A DNA stretch of 64,000 nt from Paracentrotus lividus. Taxonomy: Eukaryota > Echinodermata > Echinoidea > Camarodonta > Echinidae. The first letter of the stretch is position 1; each line of letters starts with the position of its first letter. Positions 51,735 through 63,862 of this stretch are shown one piece after another. The stretch spans positions 36,292,478-36,356,477 of the forward strand of contig CALNVZ010003425.1 of the NCBI GenBank assembly GCA_940671915.1, given 5' to 3'. A model generated the notes under the pieces. The model worked only from the letters and a program-made list of their open reading frames with translations, did no database searches and was not told where the DNA came from. A program made the translations under genes and the position numbers.

Positions 51735-51859
51735 TAGTACCGCCTGAGATCAATGTCACAGTTGATTGCAATCAAATGTCATCATCTCAATTCATTTTGT
51801 GTACAACTTCACTCAATCAATTGCAATCAGCTGTGACATTGATCTCAGGCGCTACTGTA
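51735..51859. mobile_element. MITE, about 125 bp
   Basis: The left arm CGCCTGAGATCAATGTCACA continues to GATTGCAATCA and is mirrored at the right (TGTGACATTGATCTCAGGCG) with one or two mismatches. Outer ends read GTAGTAC and GCTACTGTA. Confidence 0.8.
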
Positions 51860-51984
51860 CCTACCTGAACAATGCACTGAAATTAATAACTCAGTTTTCA
51901 TCTTAAGTGGATTTTGTCCCATTTGGAATGGAAATTTTCGAATATAAGGAACCAAATGGGTTTTAATCAATTTCAAGTTGACTC

Positions 51985-52077
51985 TTAACCCGTTGGGGAC
52001 TGAGCCCGAATATATTCGGGCTGAGGTCTATGGAAAATGTGTGTTGTAGCCAAATCAGCTCGTCCCCAACAGGTTAA
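51985..52077. mobile_element. Very small TTAA-flanked MITE, 93 bp
   Basis: Flanked by TTAA, with ends CCCGTTGGGGACTGAGC and GCTCGTCCCCAACAGG in inverted orientation. A perfect inner palindrome, GCCCGAATATATTCGGGC, lies near the left. Confidence 0.75.
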
Positions 52078-53104
52078 AAGACGGATTTGATGCTCCTATA
52101 ATTATTTCAACAGCAACAAAAAAGAAAACCAGATTATCTCACAACTCTGTGCTTGACCAAAGTTAACTCATTTTGTGTGCTAGTAAAAAATAAAACTCAA
52201 GCTGAATTGGTAAACGGTAAGACAATTTTTTATTAATATTAAATACTTTTGTAACAGCCAACTTTATAAAGGGTTTGAATATTGATTTAATGAATTTTGT
52301 GTAAGTGACAGGGGTGATACTTTTTGTATGATACAATATTCCTGTAAAAAAAAATTGTAACCAGTGTATGATAAAATATTATATTTAGAATGGAGTAAAG
52401 AATCAATCAAAAATATTATTTTTATTCGGTGCATACGGTGGTATTTTATGAAATAACAAGAATAGTAAAAAAATTCACCATTCTGATCAGTGAGTATAAC
52501 TTGCAGCATCATGTTCCTTATAAAAAGAAGTTGCACTCCTTAATTGAATATCATGTTTCTTTTAATTAACTGCATGGTAGCAGGAACAGACATTTCATAT
52601 TTAGGAATAATCATACATAATGGTGATTTAATATTCCTAAATGATAAATAAAATGAATTTTTCAATGATTGATACTCTTCATGTTTCCAGTATATGTTAG
52701 AAATTATTGCAATGTTGTTAGAATATTATTATCATTTGTACAAAATATTAGAAGTTAAAGAGGTATTGAAAATACATGATTTTTATATAACATAGTTTGT
52801 GTCATAATCCACTTTATTAATCATATTTAGTTATATAACATGCAAGAATATTTCGTCTTTTGTGATGTTTTTAATGTATGAATATATGTCATGATTTCAA
52901 TTTGTATCTTCCGTCATTCCTTTTAATATCCTAAATGATTTTATTTGTGAGTATGCTATTTAGAATCATGTACTGTCATAGAGGCAACGTGTAACATTTA
53001 TTAAATAAACTGATGTGGAGGGATAAAACAGAACCCTTTTTTTCTTGTTGCATTTTGGTAATTTTGATCCATCCTTTTTTGGGAGTGTATTCTCTTTTAA
53101 ATGT

Positions 53105-53319
53105 AGAAATTGATGATAATGAAGATTATGGTATTGGTGATGATGATGATGATGATGGTAATGATGATAGTGGTGATGATTGTGATGGTGATGATGATTA
53201 TGGTGATGGTGATGAAGGTGATGATGGTGATGATGATGATGAAGGTGATGATGATTATGGTAATGATGATTATGGTGATGATGATGATGGTGATGATGAT
53301 GAAAGTGATGATGTTGGTC

Positions 53320-53354
<35 letters not shown>

Positions 53355-54003
53355 AAAGGTGATGATTGGTGATGATGATGGTGATGATAATGATGATGGT
53401 GGTGATGATTGTGTTGGTGATAATGATAATGATGGTGGTGAGAATTTTGATGGTAATGATGAAGGTGATGATGAAAGTGGTGATGATGATAATGATGATG
53501 ATTATGATGTTGGTGATGATGAGAATGAGGATGGTGATGTTGCAGATGATATTGGTGATGATGGTGATGTTGAACAAGAAGGTCATCATATCAGCCATAG
53601 GTGTGGTATTGGTGTTGGTGATGGTGATGATGATGATGATGGTGATGATGATGAAGGTGATGATGGTGATGATTATGGTGATGATGAAGGTGGTGATGAT
53701 GGTAATGATGAAAGTGATGATGTTGGTGATGATAATGATGATGATGAAGGTGACGATAATGATGGTCAAAGTGATCATGTTGTTGATCAGGATGGTGATG
53801 TTGGTGATGATGATAAAGGTGATTATGATGATGATGATAGTGATAATGATACAGTAATGATGGTGGTGATGATTGTGATGGTGATGAAGGTGAAGATGAT
53901 ATTGAAAGTAATGGTGTTGGTTGTGATAATGAGGATGATGAAAGTGATGACGTGATGATAATGATTATGAAGATGAGGATGGTGATTATGAAGGTGATGA
54001 TGA
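53105..54003 (+). repeat. (GAT/GGT)n satellite, first block
   Basis: About 900 bp of GATGATGGTGATGATGAAGG-like repeats with AAT, AGT and GTT variants. All three + frames are open over long stretches, as expected for a trinucleotide satellite, so aspartate- or methionine-rich frames are not evidence of a gene. One frame begins just upstream at 53013 with a hydrophobic leader (see findings). Confidence 0.92.
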
Positions 54004-54331
54004 TTAAGGGTGGGTTATAGGCGAATTGTTACACTTCTATTTGGCTCATTTCTGAAGAAATGAAAAGAAATAAACCTCCAAAACCATATATCAAGGAATC
54101 TTATGGATGAAGAAAAAAAAAATCACCAAAAATGCCTAATTAGCATAATTTATGCAAATTAGTTATTCTTTTGCAAAACAAAATATCTCAAGAATGGAAT
54201 GTCTGTTGCTGTTCAAACTTTGCATGCTTATTGGTGAAATGTCTCTCTGGAGAATGTATGGATTAGAATTTTAAATAAAGTTTTAGTTTTCGGGTAAAAA
54301 AAACCAATAAAATACAAAAGAAAAAAAAATC

Positions 54332-54394
<63 letters not shown>

Positions 54395-54678
54395 AATCCA
54401 TACATTCTCCAGACATATGTTTAGAGAACGTCTGTGCAAAAAATGGAGTCATTTGTGAGTAAGGTATTCAGTAGATCTTGTTTTGGGGGAAAAGGGCTAA
54501 TTTGCATAAATTATGCTAATTAGGCATTTTTAGTGATTTTTTTTTTTGTCCATAAGATTCCTTGATACATAACCTCTCTTCTGATATATGGTTTTGGAGA
54601 GTTATTTCATTTCATTTCTTCAGAAATGAGCCAAATAGAAGTGTAACAAATTGCCTATAGCCCCCCCCCCCCCCTTAA
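54004..54678. mobile_element. TTAA-flanked fold-back element inserted in the GAT satellite
   Basis: TTAA lies at both boundaries. Terminal regions TTCTATTTGGCTCATTTCTG (left) and its mirror CAGAAATGAGCCAAATAGAA (right) are perfect over that length, and complementarity extends further in with mismatches, including TAATTTATGCAAATTAG-like blocks. The centre is a run of 57 A (54335-54391). GAT-type satellite lies on both sides, so the element inserted into a pre-existing array. Confidence 0.82.
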
Positions 54679-55852
54679 GGTGGTGATAATAATTATGATT
54701 ATGATAATGATAAAGGTGATGATAAGGATGATGAAAGTGATGATGTGGATAATGAGGATGGTGATACTTGATACTTGACGTAGTAATCCATGTAGCAGCT
54801 CTGGAAAAGGCTAGACTTGGATGATTAGTGCTATGGTGTTGTTGACTGATGGTTGATAAAAATGACAATTGGTGATGATAATGATGTTGAAGCTGGTGGA
54901 TAATATTTGTGCTGATGATCTTGAAGCTGATGGAGGTGATGATGGTAAAGGTGATGATGATGATAATAAAGGTGATTATGATCATGATAATGAATAAGAT
55001 AAAGATGATGGTGATGAAGGTGATGATGATAATGATATTGGTGACAATGAGGACGATGATAATGATATTGGTGACAATGAGAATGATGATAATGATATTG
55101 GTGACAATGAGGATGATATAATGATATTGGTGACAATGAGGATGGTGAATAATGATATTGGTAACAATGAGGATGATGATAATGATATTGGTGACAATGA
55201 GGATGATGATAATGATGTTGGTGGCAATGAGGATGATGATAATGATATGTGACAATGAGGATGATGATAATGATATTGGTGACAATGAGGATGTGATAAT
55301 GTATGGTGACAATAGGAGATGATAATGATATTGGTGACAATGAGATGATGATAATGTATGTGCAATGAGGATGATGATAATGATATTGTGACAATGAGGA
55401 TGATGATAATTTAATTGGTGACAATGAGGATGATAATAATGATATTGGTGACAATGAGGATGATGATAATGATATTGGTGACAATGAGGATTGATGATAA
55501 TGATATTGGTGACAATGAGGAGATGATAATGATATTGGTGACAATGAGAATGATGATTAATGATATTGTGACAATGAGGATGATGATAATGATATTGGCG
55601 TGACAATGAGGATGGTGATAATGATATTGGTAACAATGAGGATGATGATAATGATATTGGTGACAATGAGGATGATGATAATGATTTTGGTGATGATGAA
55701 GGTGACGAAAGAAATGATATTGGTTTTGATGGTGATGATTATGAGGGTGATGATGATTAATGATGGTGGTGATAATGATGAAGGTGATGGAGGTGACGAT
55801 GGTAAAGGTGATGGTTATGGTGATGACGATGATGATTATTATGATTATGACT
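54679..55852 (+). repeat. GAT satellite, second block, with 30-bp higher-order unit
   Basis: From about 55030 to 55690 a 30-bp unit, GATGATGATAATGATATTGG then TGACAATGAG, repeats some 22 times. It would read EDDDNDIGDN in frame. Many units have single-base deletions or insertions, so no frame stays open throughout. Flanks are irregular GATGAAGGT repeats. Confidence 0.92.
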
Positions 55853-56262
55853 AGGACAATGATTACAAGACTATGACCTACAACAGGCTATGAATGGTAT
55901 TGCTCTGCTTTTGACACAGTAAAACTCTCGACCACCCCCCCCCCCCCCCCCCGGCCCCTAGCTCCCCAACATATATACGGTATAATTGGTTAAAGTTTCA
56001 ATTTGGAGTCACTATGTGCTTGATATTGGTGATGAGTAATATACTTAGAGTGATGATTGATGTTGGAGGCAATTACAATTAAGATAATGGTGATAATGAG
56101 CAATGTTTTTTGTGATATGATGTATTATAAAGTGAAGATATTGTTGATTTGTACTTAATGGGAATAATGGGACTATGATGATGATATTGACTAGATCGAT
56201 GGTGCTTGTGATTCTAATGACGGCGATGAAGATGAAGGTGATAATATGATTGTGAACTTTGT

Positions 56263-56381
56263 GTGTGGACACAAATTCCTGAAAAAACTTCATGTTTATG
56301 TTCACGAGTACGACGGGCGGATATTCCTGAGCGGACGATTTGCATTCCCACACCGCCAACCAGCTTATCCGGACTTTCGGT
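56263..56381 (+). other. CpG-rich segment ending in a donor-like site
   Basis: A local GC- and CpG-rich stretch (ACGAGTACGACGGGCGGATA) contains an octamer ATTTGCAT at 56339-56346 and ends at TTTCG|GTAAAT. A + frame is open across it. It might be an unrecognised first exon or a promoter. Nothing confirms it. Confidence 0.2.
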
Positions 56382-57429
56382 AAATATGCTCATTTTTTAT
56401 CTGAATTTTCAAATACATACCGTTCTATATCTTTACAAAATGCATAAGCCTTTCTTTCTGTATAAATAACATAACTATTAACAAGATGTTGGCCGTAATA
56501 TATCCCGTAAATCTACATTTTTTTCGCTCATTTTATAGTATGTAGTCCCACGTTATGTATCCTGTGTCAGTGTGTGTCTTTCTGCATTGTGAGCGTGAAT
56601 GATTGAAAAAAAATATGTCCCTCTGGTCTCTGTCTGCATCCTTCTACTAGAAAGAGAGCAAGAAATGTGTTTTTATTCCTGTAATAATTACTGCCGTGAT
56701 ATTCCATATATTCTGTAGAGTAAGCATAACGAAAAATCTCATTAAAATTTTGAGCAAGATTTGGCAATGTCTTGACATTGATGATATAAAATTTAAATTT
56801 AAAACACTTAATTTTTCATTATCCATCAATTCATTACCTCATACCATGATGTCGATATGTCTGTATTGACTGTCTCAGAATTTGTTTTTAGTGTAAAATT
56901 ATCCTTATATTATCTCTATTAGTGATATGGATATATGAAAAAATTAGATTGTACAAAAAGCGGGAGCAACAAGCAGCGGTGTTAATTGTGACTTAGGTTT
57001 GTTTTGAGATGTTTTTAACCAAAAAAGATGCGTCTCGGTGTGTCTTTTTGAAATTGCAAAGACAAATGTTTCCCACATCTTTGAATTAGACAAATGATTG
57101 TGACGATTTATTTTCTCTTCAAGATAAACACCCCTTCTAAGTTCTCAATTTCAGTCATTACAACACTCAACACTTCCCTTTCTGAAGTTTCTCTCACATA
57201 TCTTCCTCGTTTGGTTTCTGACAGGATGTTGAGGAGTATTATATTAAGCAGAATACCTGGCCTACATGTACGTGTGTGTGGAAAACTCGGCCATCAGGGC
57301 AGTAGCGCTTTATTACACTGAAATAACACGCAATTAGCATTAATACAGCTCATAATGTACTTGAGTTTCTTAAATGATATTTAGATTTGCATAATTTTTT
57401 TGTAAATTTAGAATTCTGTTTGTGTGCTG

Positions 57430-57486
57430 AGAAACATCCATATAAAGCGCCATATAAATGTAATGTATTATTATTATTATTATTAA
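57430..57486 (+). mobile_element. LINE-type 3' tail with (ATT)n
   Basis: AAAGCGCCATATAAATGTAA is followed by a TGTATTATTATTATT tail, a form I associate with 3' ends of L2-like LINEs. Only the terminal part can be delimited. Confidence 0.5.
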
Positions 57487-57884
57487 AATGATCACTGTAC
57501 TAACTTGGTTGTGAACTGAATTACGTGTTATGGATTATAAAGTGTTCCTGCCTTGCTGGCATGTACATGTAGGACGGGTATAGCATGGCTACGGTACTTG
57601 ATTGCACATTGCACTAACATGGGTTGCGCGCATGTTGCACTCATTTTAGCTCTTCAAATTTCGTTGAATTATTTGAGGATATTTGACTCAATTTTCACAA
57701 GTTTGGTAGCAGTTTGAAGAGCAATTCACAGAGAATTTGCAGGACACATCTTCATTCTCATCGTTTGCTTATTATTTCACAATTAATGTGGATACAACTA
57801 TTGTCATTTAATTTGTAATTTAAGTTTGGTATATTAATTGTTGATTTGTTTGAATTTTGTTAATTATGCTCAAGTATTATTTTT

Positions 57885-57957
57885 GTGCGCCTATAGTGCC
57901 TTTATAGGCAGAAAAGTGTGCGTTATAAATTTATAATTATTATTATTGTTATTACAT
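57885..57957 (+). mobile_element. LINE-type 3' tail with (ATT)n
   Basis: GTGCGTTATAAATTTATAAT followed by TATTATTATTGTTATTA resembles the tail at 57430. The preceding GCGCCTATAGTGCCTTTATAGGC forms a small hairpin. Confidence 0.4.
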
Positions 57958-58661
57958 GCCTCCGCTGTATTCTCAAAGTTAACTTGGCTTCAAAGTTTAA
58001 TGACCAGCTATTTAATGGTTTCATACTCTCCCATTCATTCATTAGTGTGCGCACCTACGTGGTTGCCCGCCTGATTTTTGAGCTCCTGAAAATGATACCG
58101 AAAATTCTCTTAAACTGTGCAATAATATCAAATTTCGGTTTTGATTCTTTTATCAACTTTCAAGTTATAGACTATAGGATGGTTGCTCAAATTGTGACTT
58201 CTCCCAGGTTTAGCCATTCCACAACACTTTAGGGATATGATATTGTATATATAATATTAAAGCAATTCTATAATGTGCATATTTAGATTTTGCACCAGCA
58301 TTCAAATAGAATTTAAGAATAATAAACATTACGAAAATCGATCAACTTGGCAATGTCCCCATTTGTTGCGTGTATTACCACATTTCGCCACTTTCAATAA
58401 GTGCGTGCAATGCACGAGGCATTCTCAACCTCGTTCAGTTTGGCGTCTGAAATGTTCCATTTCGAAGGCACCGATTGATCAGGATTCCGGTTAATGTGCT
58501 TATAAAACGATAATCATGTACACATGAAGGGTCAAAATGACAATGACAGCAGAGCTGTATCAACACATTATTAATCTTCCGAACTCTGTTGTCATTGTCA
58601 AATTTAAGCCTTCAAGTGGTACATGATTATTGCTTTTTAAGTTCTCCTCCACCCCTATGTC

Positions 58662-58662
58662 T

Positions 58663-58719
<57 letters not shown>

Positions 58720-58720
58720 T
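58662..58720. repeat. (TC)n microsatellite
   Basis: About 59 bp of TC repeat with one TTC interruption. TGGTACATGA occurs on both sides. Confidence 0.95.
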
Positions 58721-59459
58721 CTCCTCCCCCATTGAAGGGGAAGAGGTGGTACAGGTGGTACATGATGAGCATTTAGTTGCATATTTTCCATATCTTGTAG
58801 ATAATGAGAAATCAATCTATTTGAATATGTTTTTGTTGTGTTATTTATGTTATTGGAGAAAACTGCATATTTTCTTAATCATCAAATAGCAAAAGGAATC
58901 AAGTTTTTGTACGTTACTCATCAAAACCATGATACCGCACTGCCTAACCTGTTGCATCAAAAGCAATGGAGTGCAAAATGAAATTTTAGCCTACATGAGG
59001 GACACATAGAGTTAGATACTAATTAAAATAAACTTATGCCACTTGTTTCCAGTTTGCCATTAAAAGACAGCAGCGTGTGGGTGCGTTCAAAGCGAGTGGA
59101 AATTAAGGAGACCATTTGTTAAATTTGTAGTTCTGGATGAATCAAATGATTACATTTCCTTCTTTCTTTATATAGGGAGAAATAAATTGAGGGAGTAGTA
59201 ATTTCGTTGAAAAATGCCAGACCAAGCCGCACCTGTTTTCTTGCAAAAATTGATTCAGTTGTGTTCCGATTCATTACTTTTTCATTTAACAATAGTGATT
59301 CGAACTTGGTTGTGGTTCTCTCAATCATTGATAATGTTTGGTTACTAGTTATGATGGATATTTTCCTGATGTTGGGACATATTTTGAAAGTTGTTAGGTA
59401 AAAGATCATGATTATGATGTTTTTCTATATGTGCTAGAAGTATAATAACTAATTTGGGC

Positions 59460-59602
59460 CCCAATAATCCTGTCTCAAAATCACTTTCATTTTTTCATTG
59501 GGAATCAAAGACGTCGAGGTTTGATCTCGTTTGTTTACATACGCACTATCGCTAGGGGGTAAAGAAATGTGAATTGTTTTGAACGAGGCCGCATAGATCA
59601 AT
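59460..59602 (+). promoter_or_regulatory. Putative promoter / 5'UTR of the ARB2A-like gene
   Basis: Just before the start codon the sequence becomes relatively CpG-rich (AGACGTCGAGG, ATACGCACTATCGC, AACGAGGCCGC). GACGTC at 59511 resembles a CRE core. No TATA box is evident. A start-stop uORF (ATGTGA) lies at 59567-59572 and an in-frame TAG at 59594-59596 precedes the ATG. The transcription start is not determined. Confidence 0.4.
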
Positions 59603-59609
59603 ATGACAG
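59603..59609 (+). CDS. ARB2A: ARB2A-like protein, coding exon 1 (MT-G)
   Basis: ATG ACA G is followed by the donor GTAATG, giving ACAG|GTAATG, close to consensus. The ATG has A at -3, and an in-frame TAG lies three codons upstream at 59594-59596, so translation cannot start earlier in this exon. The donor is phase 1, exactly matching the acceptor at 63861-63862. Joined, the protein begins MTGNGDGPVRKKSRMEQSSS. The evidence is phase compatibility, site strength and the CpG-richer context. There is no transcript support, and another upstream exon could replace it, with translation from the internal ATG at 63898. Confidence 0.5.
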
Positions 59610-60239
59610 GTAATGCCGTGCATTTGCTTTAATATACGTAAACACACAGTTAATGCCGGCCTTTTCCAGTTGATTCAGCCGAGTCAGATTGGGAGTGAGC
59701 GGTGATATCTTTTTTTGTTTTCTAGCTGTATTGCAAATTAGAAGATTGCGACATATCGCATTGATGTTGCCCTGTTTTAAAACGGATTTTCATATGACAG
59801 GAGCGTTGTGGATTTTTCAACCCTGCGGAAATGGAAAACTAGCGACATTATCGGGAACCATCCCATAGTCTATTATATCTCAGGACAGCTTTGAAGCATT
59901 TTGGATCAACATTTTGGCCTTTAGGTTGATCCTACAATTTCTATGTACTTACATGTTACATTTTTTTTTTCTTTGTAACTAAGTAACACAAAAACAAAAA
60001 TAGAACCAAATTCTTTTTAAATTTTTTCACATTAGTATACATGACTCTCCAGGTGCATGCGAACACATCTACGAGATCTTTTTATAATTGTGAATGTACT
60101 GCATTGTTGTTGTTATGATGTAAGCAGGGAAACCCCTTACATATCCCTGATGTAAGAGAGTGTGTATGAGTGCTTTCCTTATTAAACTTATGCACATCTT
60201 TATTGTTTGTGCATGACTTTTTTTAAGGGTGAGTGACTT

Positions 60240-60765
60240 CTGTGTGTGTAATACAATGTGGTTGTATGAGCAACGGATAGCCTCTGGTCGGGGCCCGCTC
60301 TCCCCACTTGGATCGTCGCTGTTCTCGGGACTCTGAGCTGTGTGGTGTATCGCGTTTCCCCATGGCTGCGGGCCTGCAGTCTTGGGGATCGCGGTGCAGT
60401 GCGTGGCTCTGGGTCTCGGGGGAAGCGACGGTTTTGAGGAGCTAGCGGGCCTCGACTCGAGGCTATGTTTCACACGAGAGTGTGCAAGTGTGTGAATGAG
60501 CGTGTCGGTGCTGTGTTCGCCTGCATCTGGAACATTATCATGCTATCTTTTGTGTTTTCGGACTTATTTTCTTCTGTTTAATAACAACATCGTTTTACAG
60601 ACCTATGATTTCTTAATTTCTCAGTCTTAGTTTGAATATGAATAATTTATGTATCATGTTTTGTTAAGATATTTTGTTTGTTTTACTTTGTACATTGAAT
60701 GCAATTCAGCCTTTGGGCTGCTATGTTCGATTATTAATAAAAACCTTTTCAATACAATACAATAC
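60240..60765 (+). mobile_element. 3' end of a LINE-like element
   Basis: A GC-rich stretch (about 60240-60480) is followed by an AT-rich part ending GATTATTAATAAAAACCTTT then TTCAATACAATACAATACCA. AATAAA followed by a reiterated ACAAT tail is typical of non-LTR retrotransposon 3' ends. The minus-strand open frame of 134 codons over the GC-rich part has no recognised domain and probably reflects composition. The 5' boundary is uncertain. Confidence 0.45.
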
Positions 60766-62168
60766 CATGATTAATATCCCCCCTCTCTATCGTGTTGCTA
60801 CTTGGGAGATGCTAATAGATCGAGAATCTGAAATTCCCAATAAAAAGTTGAATCAGCACTATGTATTTTACTTGCCACTGTAGGCCTATGGAATTTTTCA
60901 CGCAAATATGTTTTTTTTCCTGACTTAGACCCTCTAGTTGAATTTTTTTTTTTTTTATTTATTCAGAATGCATTTTCGTGCTTTGAAATTGCAATAATCA
61001 GACATTTTTTTTATATGAATATGTCTAGCTCATTTTTGAAGGAATGTAAACTACAGGCTAAAGTTAAGATTGAAAGTTTATTGCATGCAGTCATACATAT
61101 GAGGTTAATTGAGGTCAACCCCATAGCGATTTAATTCCACACAACAACTTAATTATTGTTTTAATTTAATTTCACACAATAACCAATTTTAAAGTTTAGC
61201 TGGGGTCCTGACAGTGGTCAGTGCCTTTTTCATCTTTTCAGAAGCTGAAAGGTATACATCAGGCATAGCATAGGGAATGAGTGTCCATAGTCGTACCAGC
61301 AAGGCATCTTTACCAGTTTCATTTGGGTTCTATCATCGTGTCATTATTTTATGCCTCATCAGTTCTGTGCAATTGGTAAGCTTAATCATCAAATTTGAAA
61401 TAAATATACAACATTCAAAAGGCCAAGAATTATTTAAACCTCTTAACAATAATTGTGTGTAAATTGTGTATCAAAGCCCCCATCAAAATCATGAGATTTG
61501 ATGTTCATAATCGCTACGTGGTTTCTAGAAAAAAGTTTCCTAAAAAAAAAATAATAACAAACAAAACATCTGGTAACAATCTCATTATTTTTTTCATTTG
61601 CATTTATTTGCTGTAGACGTGTACAAGAATGTAGCCTTGCTTGAAACGCAACCCCAAAATTATCCTCTTTGAACTCTCAGGAGTATTGTAATTGAAGTGA
61701 AGGTTATGTTAGGGTAATTGTTCAAATGATATGATTGATTTCAAAATGAAATACATTGATGAATTGCGTGTACATGTGCCCTGTGACATAATGCGAAATA
61801 AAGAAATCATAAAACATTACCTATAGATATTAAAATCATTTTGTTGAAGCACTTCAGTTAGAGTGAGGGTTGCAGTTTTTCTGTAACCTGAACCTATAAC
61901 TTTATCATTCAAATAGCTTACTCCTCAAATTGCCCTTAGCCACTCTTCTAATTTGTGTCCATCAGAGCCCCTAAACAGTCCTAAGTTTGTTTTGTTTCAC
62001 TTTCTACATGTCTAGAATAAATCATTTTGCCAGCTAGCTCAGTGGAGTAAGCTACCTTGTTACAAACAGCCTTTGGGAGCTAATGGTAGGGATGGCCACA
62101 CAACAGCAAAAAGCCACTAGAACGGTTTCCACTTCACTGTATGGATGTAGTCACCCATGCATTTACAA

Positions 62169-62916
62169 NNNNNNNNNNNNNNNNNNNNNNNNNNNNNNNN
62201 NNNNNNNNNNNNNNNNNNNNNNNNNNNNNNNNNNNNNNNNNNNNNNNNNNNNNNNNNNNNNNNNNNNNNNNNNNNNNNNNNNNNNNNNNNNNNNNNNNNN
62301 NNNNNNNNNNNNNNNNNNNNNNNNNNNNNNNNNNNNNNNNNNNNNNNNNNNNNNNNNNNNNNNNNNNNNNNNNNNNNNNNNNNNNNNNNNNNNNNNNNNN
62401 NNNNNNNNNNNNNNNNNNNNNNNNNNNNNNNNNNNNNNNNNNNNNNNNNNNNNNNNNNNNNNNNNNNNNNNNNNNNNNNNNNNNNNNNNNNNNNNNNNNN
62501 NNNNNNNNNNNNNNNNNNNNNNNNNNNNNNNNNNNNNNNNNNNNNNNNNNNNNNNNNNNNNNNNNNNNNNNNNNNNNNNNNNNNNNNNNNNNNNNNNNNN
62601 NNNNNNNNNNNNNNNNNNNNNNNNNNNNNNNNNNNNNNNNNNNNNNNNNNNNNNNNNNNNNNNNNNNNNNNNNNNNNNNNNNNNNNNNNNNNNNNNNNNN
62701 NNNNNNNNNNNNNNNNNNNNNNNNNNNNNNNNNNNNNNNNNNNNNNNNNNNNNNNNNNNNNNNNNNNNNNNNNNNNNNNNNNNNNNNNNNNNNNNNNNNN
62801 NNNNNNNNNNNNNNNNNNNNNNNNNNNNNNNNNNNNNNNNNNNNNNNNNNNNNNNNNNNNNNNNNNNNNNNNNNNNNNNNNNNNNNNNNNNNNNNNNNNN
62901 NNNNNNNNNNNNNNNN
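62169..62916. other. Assembly gap (748 N)
   Basis: Unknown sequence. Long frames spanning it consist of unknown residues and mean nothing. Confidence 1.
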
Positions 62917-63862
62917 AAGGAGGAGAATTACCGACATTGACTGCTAACTACTTTACAAGTTTCGAACAAAGCCAGAAATGAATTAAAAGCTCAAGTTTAA
63001 TGCTTTGTCTTGAATTTATTCAATTCAAATCAACCAAGCATTTCTATATATGACAACAGGAAAGAGATATAGTAGACATAATGAGTGGCGTATAGTAGAT
63101 TATACAAAAAGATTATGGCGACAAAAGCAAACGATGTGACAGGTAGTTACCAGTATGATCCAAATAGACCACCGGTGAAAATAACTCCATAGGGCAGTTT
63201 AATTAGGAACACCTAAGACAATAGTGCATTTCATCGGTGTTGCTCAGAGTGAGGGTGGATAGGGAAGAAATTGTAACAACTGAAATGGCATGGAAACGTT
63301 CTTATGTTTTTCATCCAAACATTTTTTGTTCAAAAAATAGTTACATTAAAATATCCACTTTCCTTTCTGAATCGACCATGAGAAAATCCTAAGTCAAACA
63401 CCATCACACAAAGAAGATTGACACCGTATTGTTCACTATCAATTTTTCACAAGTGAAAAAGTGATCACCTTGCTGAGGTATTTCTAAGAAAAACTGCCAT
63501 CATTAAGAAAAAAAAGATTGATATTACCCTGTGCCAATGACAATCGAAAAGCTTTTTTATTGAAAATTTGCTATCCTCTGCCGTGTATATTGGAGTAGGC
63601 AGTGCTATGTAGTGTGTTGCCAAGTTTTCCAAGTCTGCAGGAAGTAAGATTTATCAATCTGTTTTTAGAAGCTATGGAGATGTTGAGAGGGCAAGAAGTT
63701 TTCTGGTCTCCAGCGGAGATCTGTCTACCAGTTAGAAAGACTGAGGTTAATCCTAATTTATACTACGTAATACATTTTGCTAAATCATTTTTTAGTTGGG
63801 GAGGGGTTCTAATATTATATGAAAAACTAGTACTCATAAAACTATTTTGTGATTGATTACAG

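Larger units (their letters stand above)
25906..59459. other. Intergenic region rich in repeats
   Basis: No gene was recognised between the TNFAIP8-like and ARB2A-like genes. Besides the repeats listed separately, these parts show only AT-rich unique-looking DNA with homopolymers: about 25910-27010, 27560-29100, 29570-30650, 30920-32650, 32830-33050, 34070-37600, 38055-39610, 39900-40410, 41300-42590, 43030-43870, 44120-45050, 45290-46330, 48595-49430, 49700-50450, 50570-51730, 52080-53100, 55860-57420, 57960-58660 and 58725-59459. Open frames here are short and none has a recognised domain. Confidence 0.55.
59610..63862 (+). other. First intron of the ARB2A-like gene
   Basis: It runs from GTAATG to GATTGATTACAG, is 4.25 kb and phase 1. 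It contains a LINE tail and the assembly gap. The stretches 59610-60200, 60770-62165 and 62920-63860 are AT-rich with no other recognised feature, apart from a weak tRNA-like phrase near 62035. Confidence 0.45.

Noticed and set aside
53110-53955. Long Asp-, Met- or Ile/His-rich frames on both strands as genes
   Set aside because: All are readings of the GAT trinucleotide satellite in different frames.
54620-55666. 348-residue Ser/His/Tyr-rich minus-strand frame
   Set aside because: It is the antisense of the 30-bp minisatellite plus a transposon end.
60069-60473. 134-residue minus-strand frame in a GC-rich patch
   Set aside because: No recognised domain. It overlaps a + strand LINE-like 3' region, and GC-rich DNA has few stops.
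62031-62100. tRNA gene or SINE near GCCAGCTAGCTCAGTGGAGT
   Set aside because: An A-box-like phrase is present, but no B box follows at tRNA spacing and the stems do not pair. The gap follows immediately.
62083-62981. Frames of more than 260 residues near 62.1-62.9 kb
   Set aside because: They consist of unknown residues across the assembly gap.
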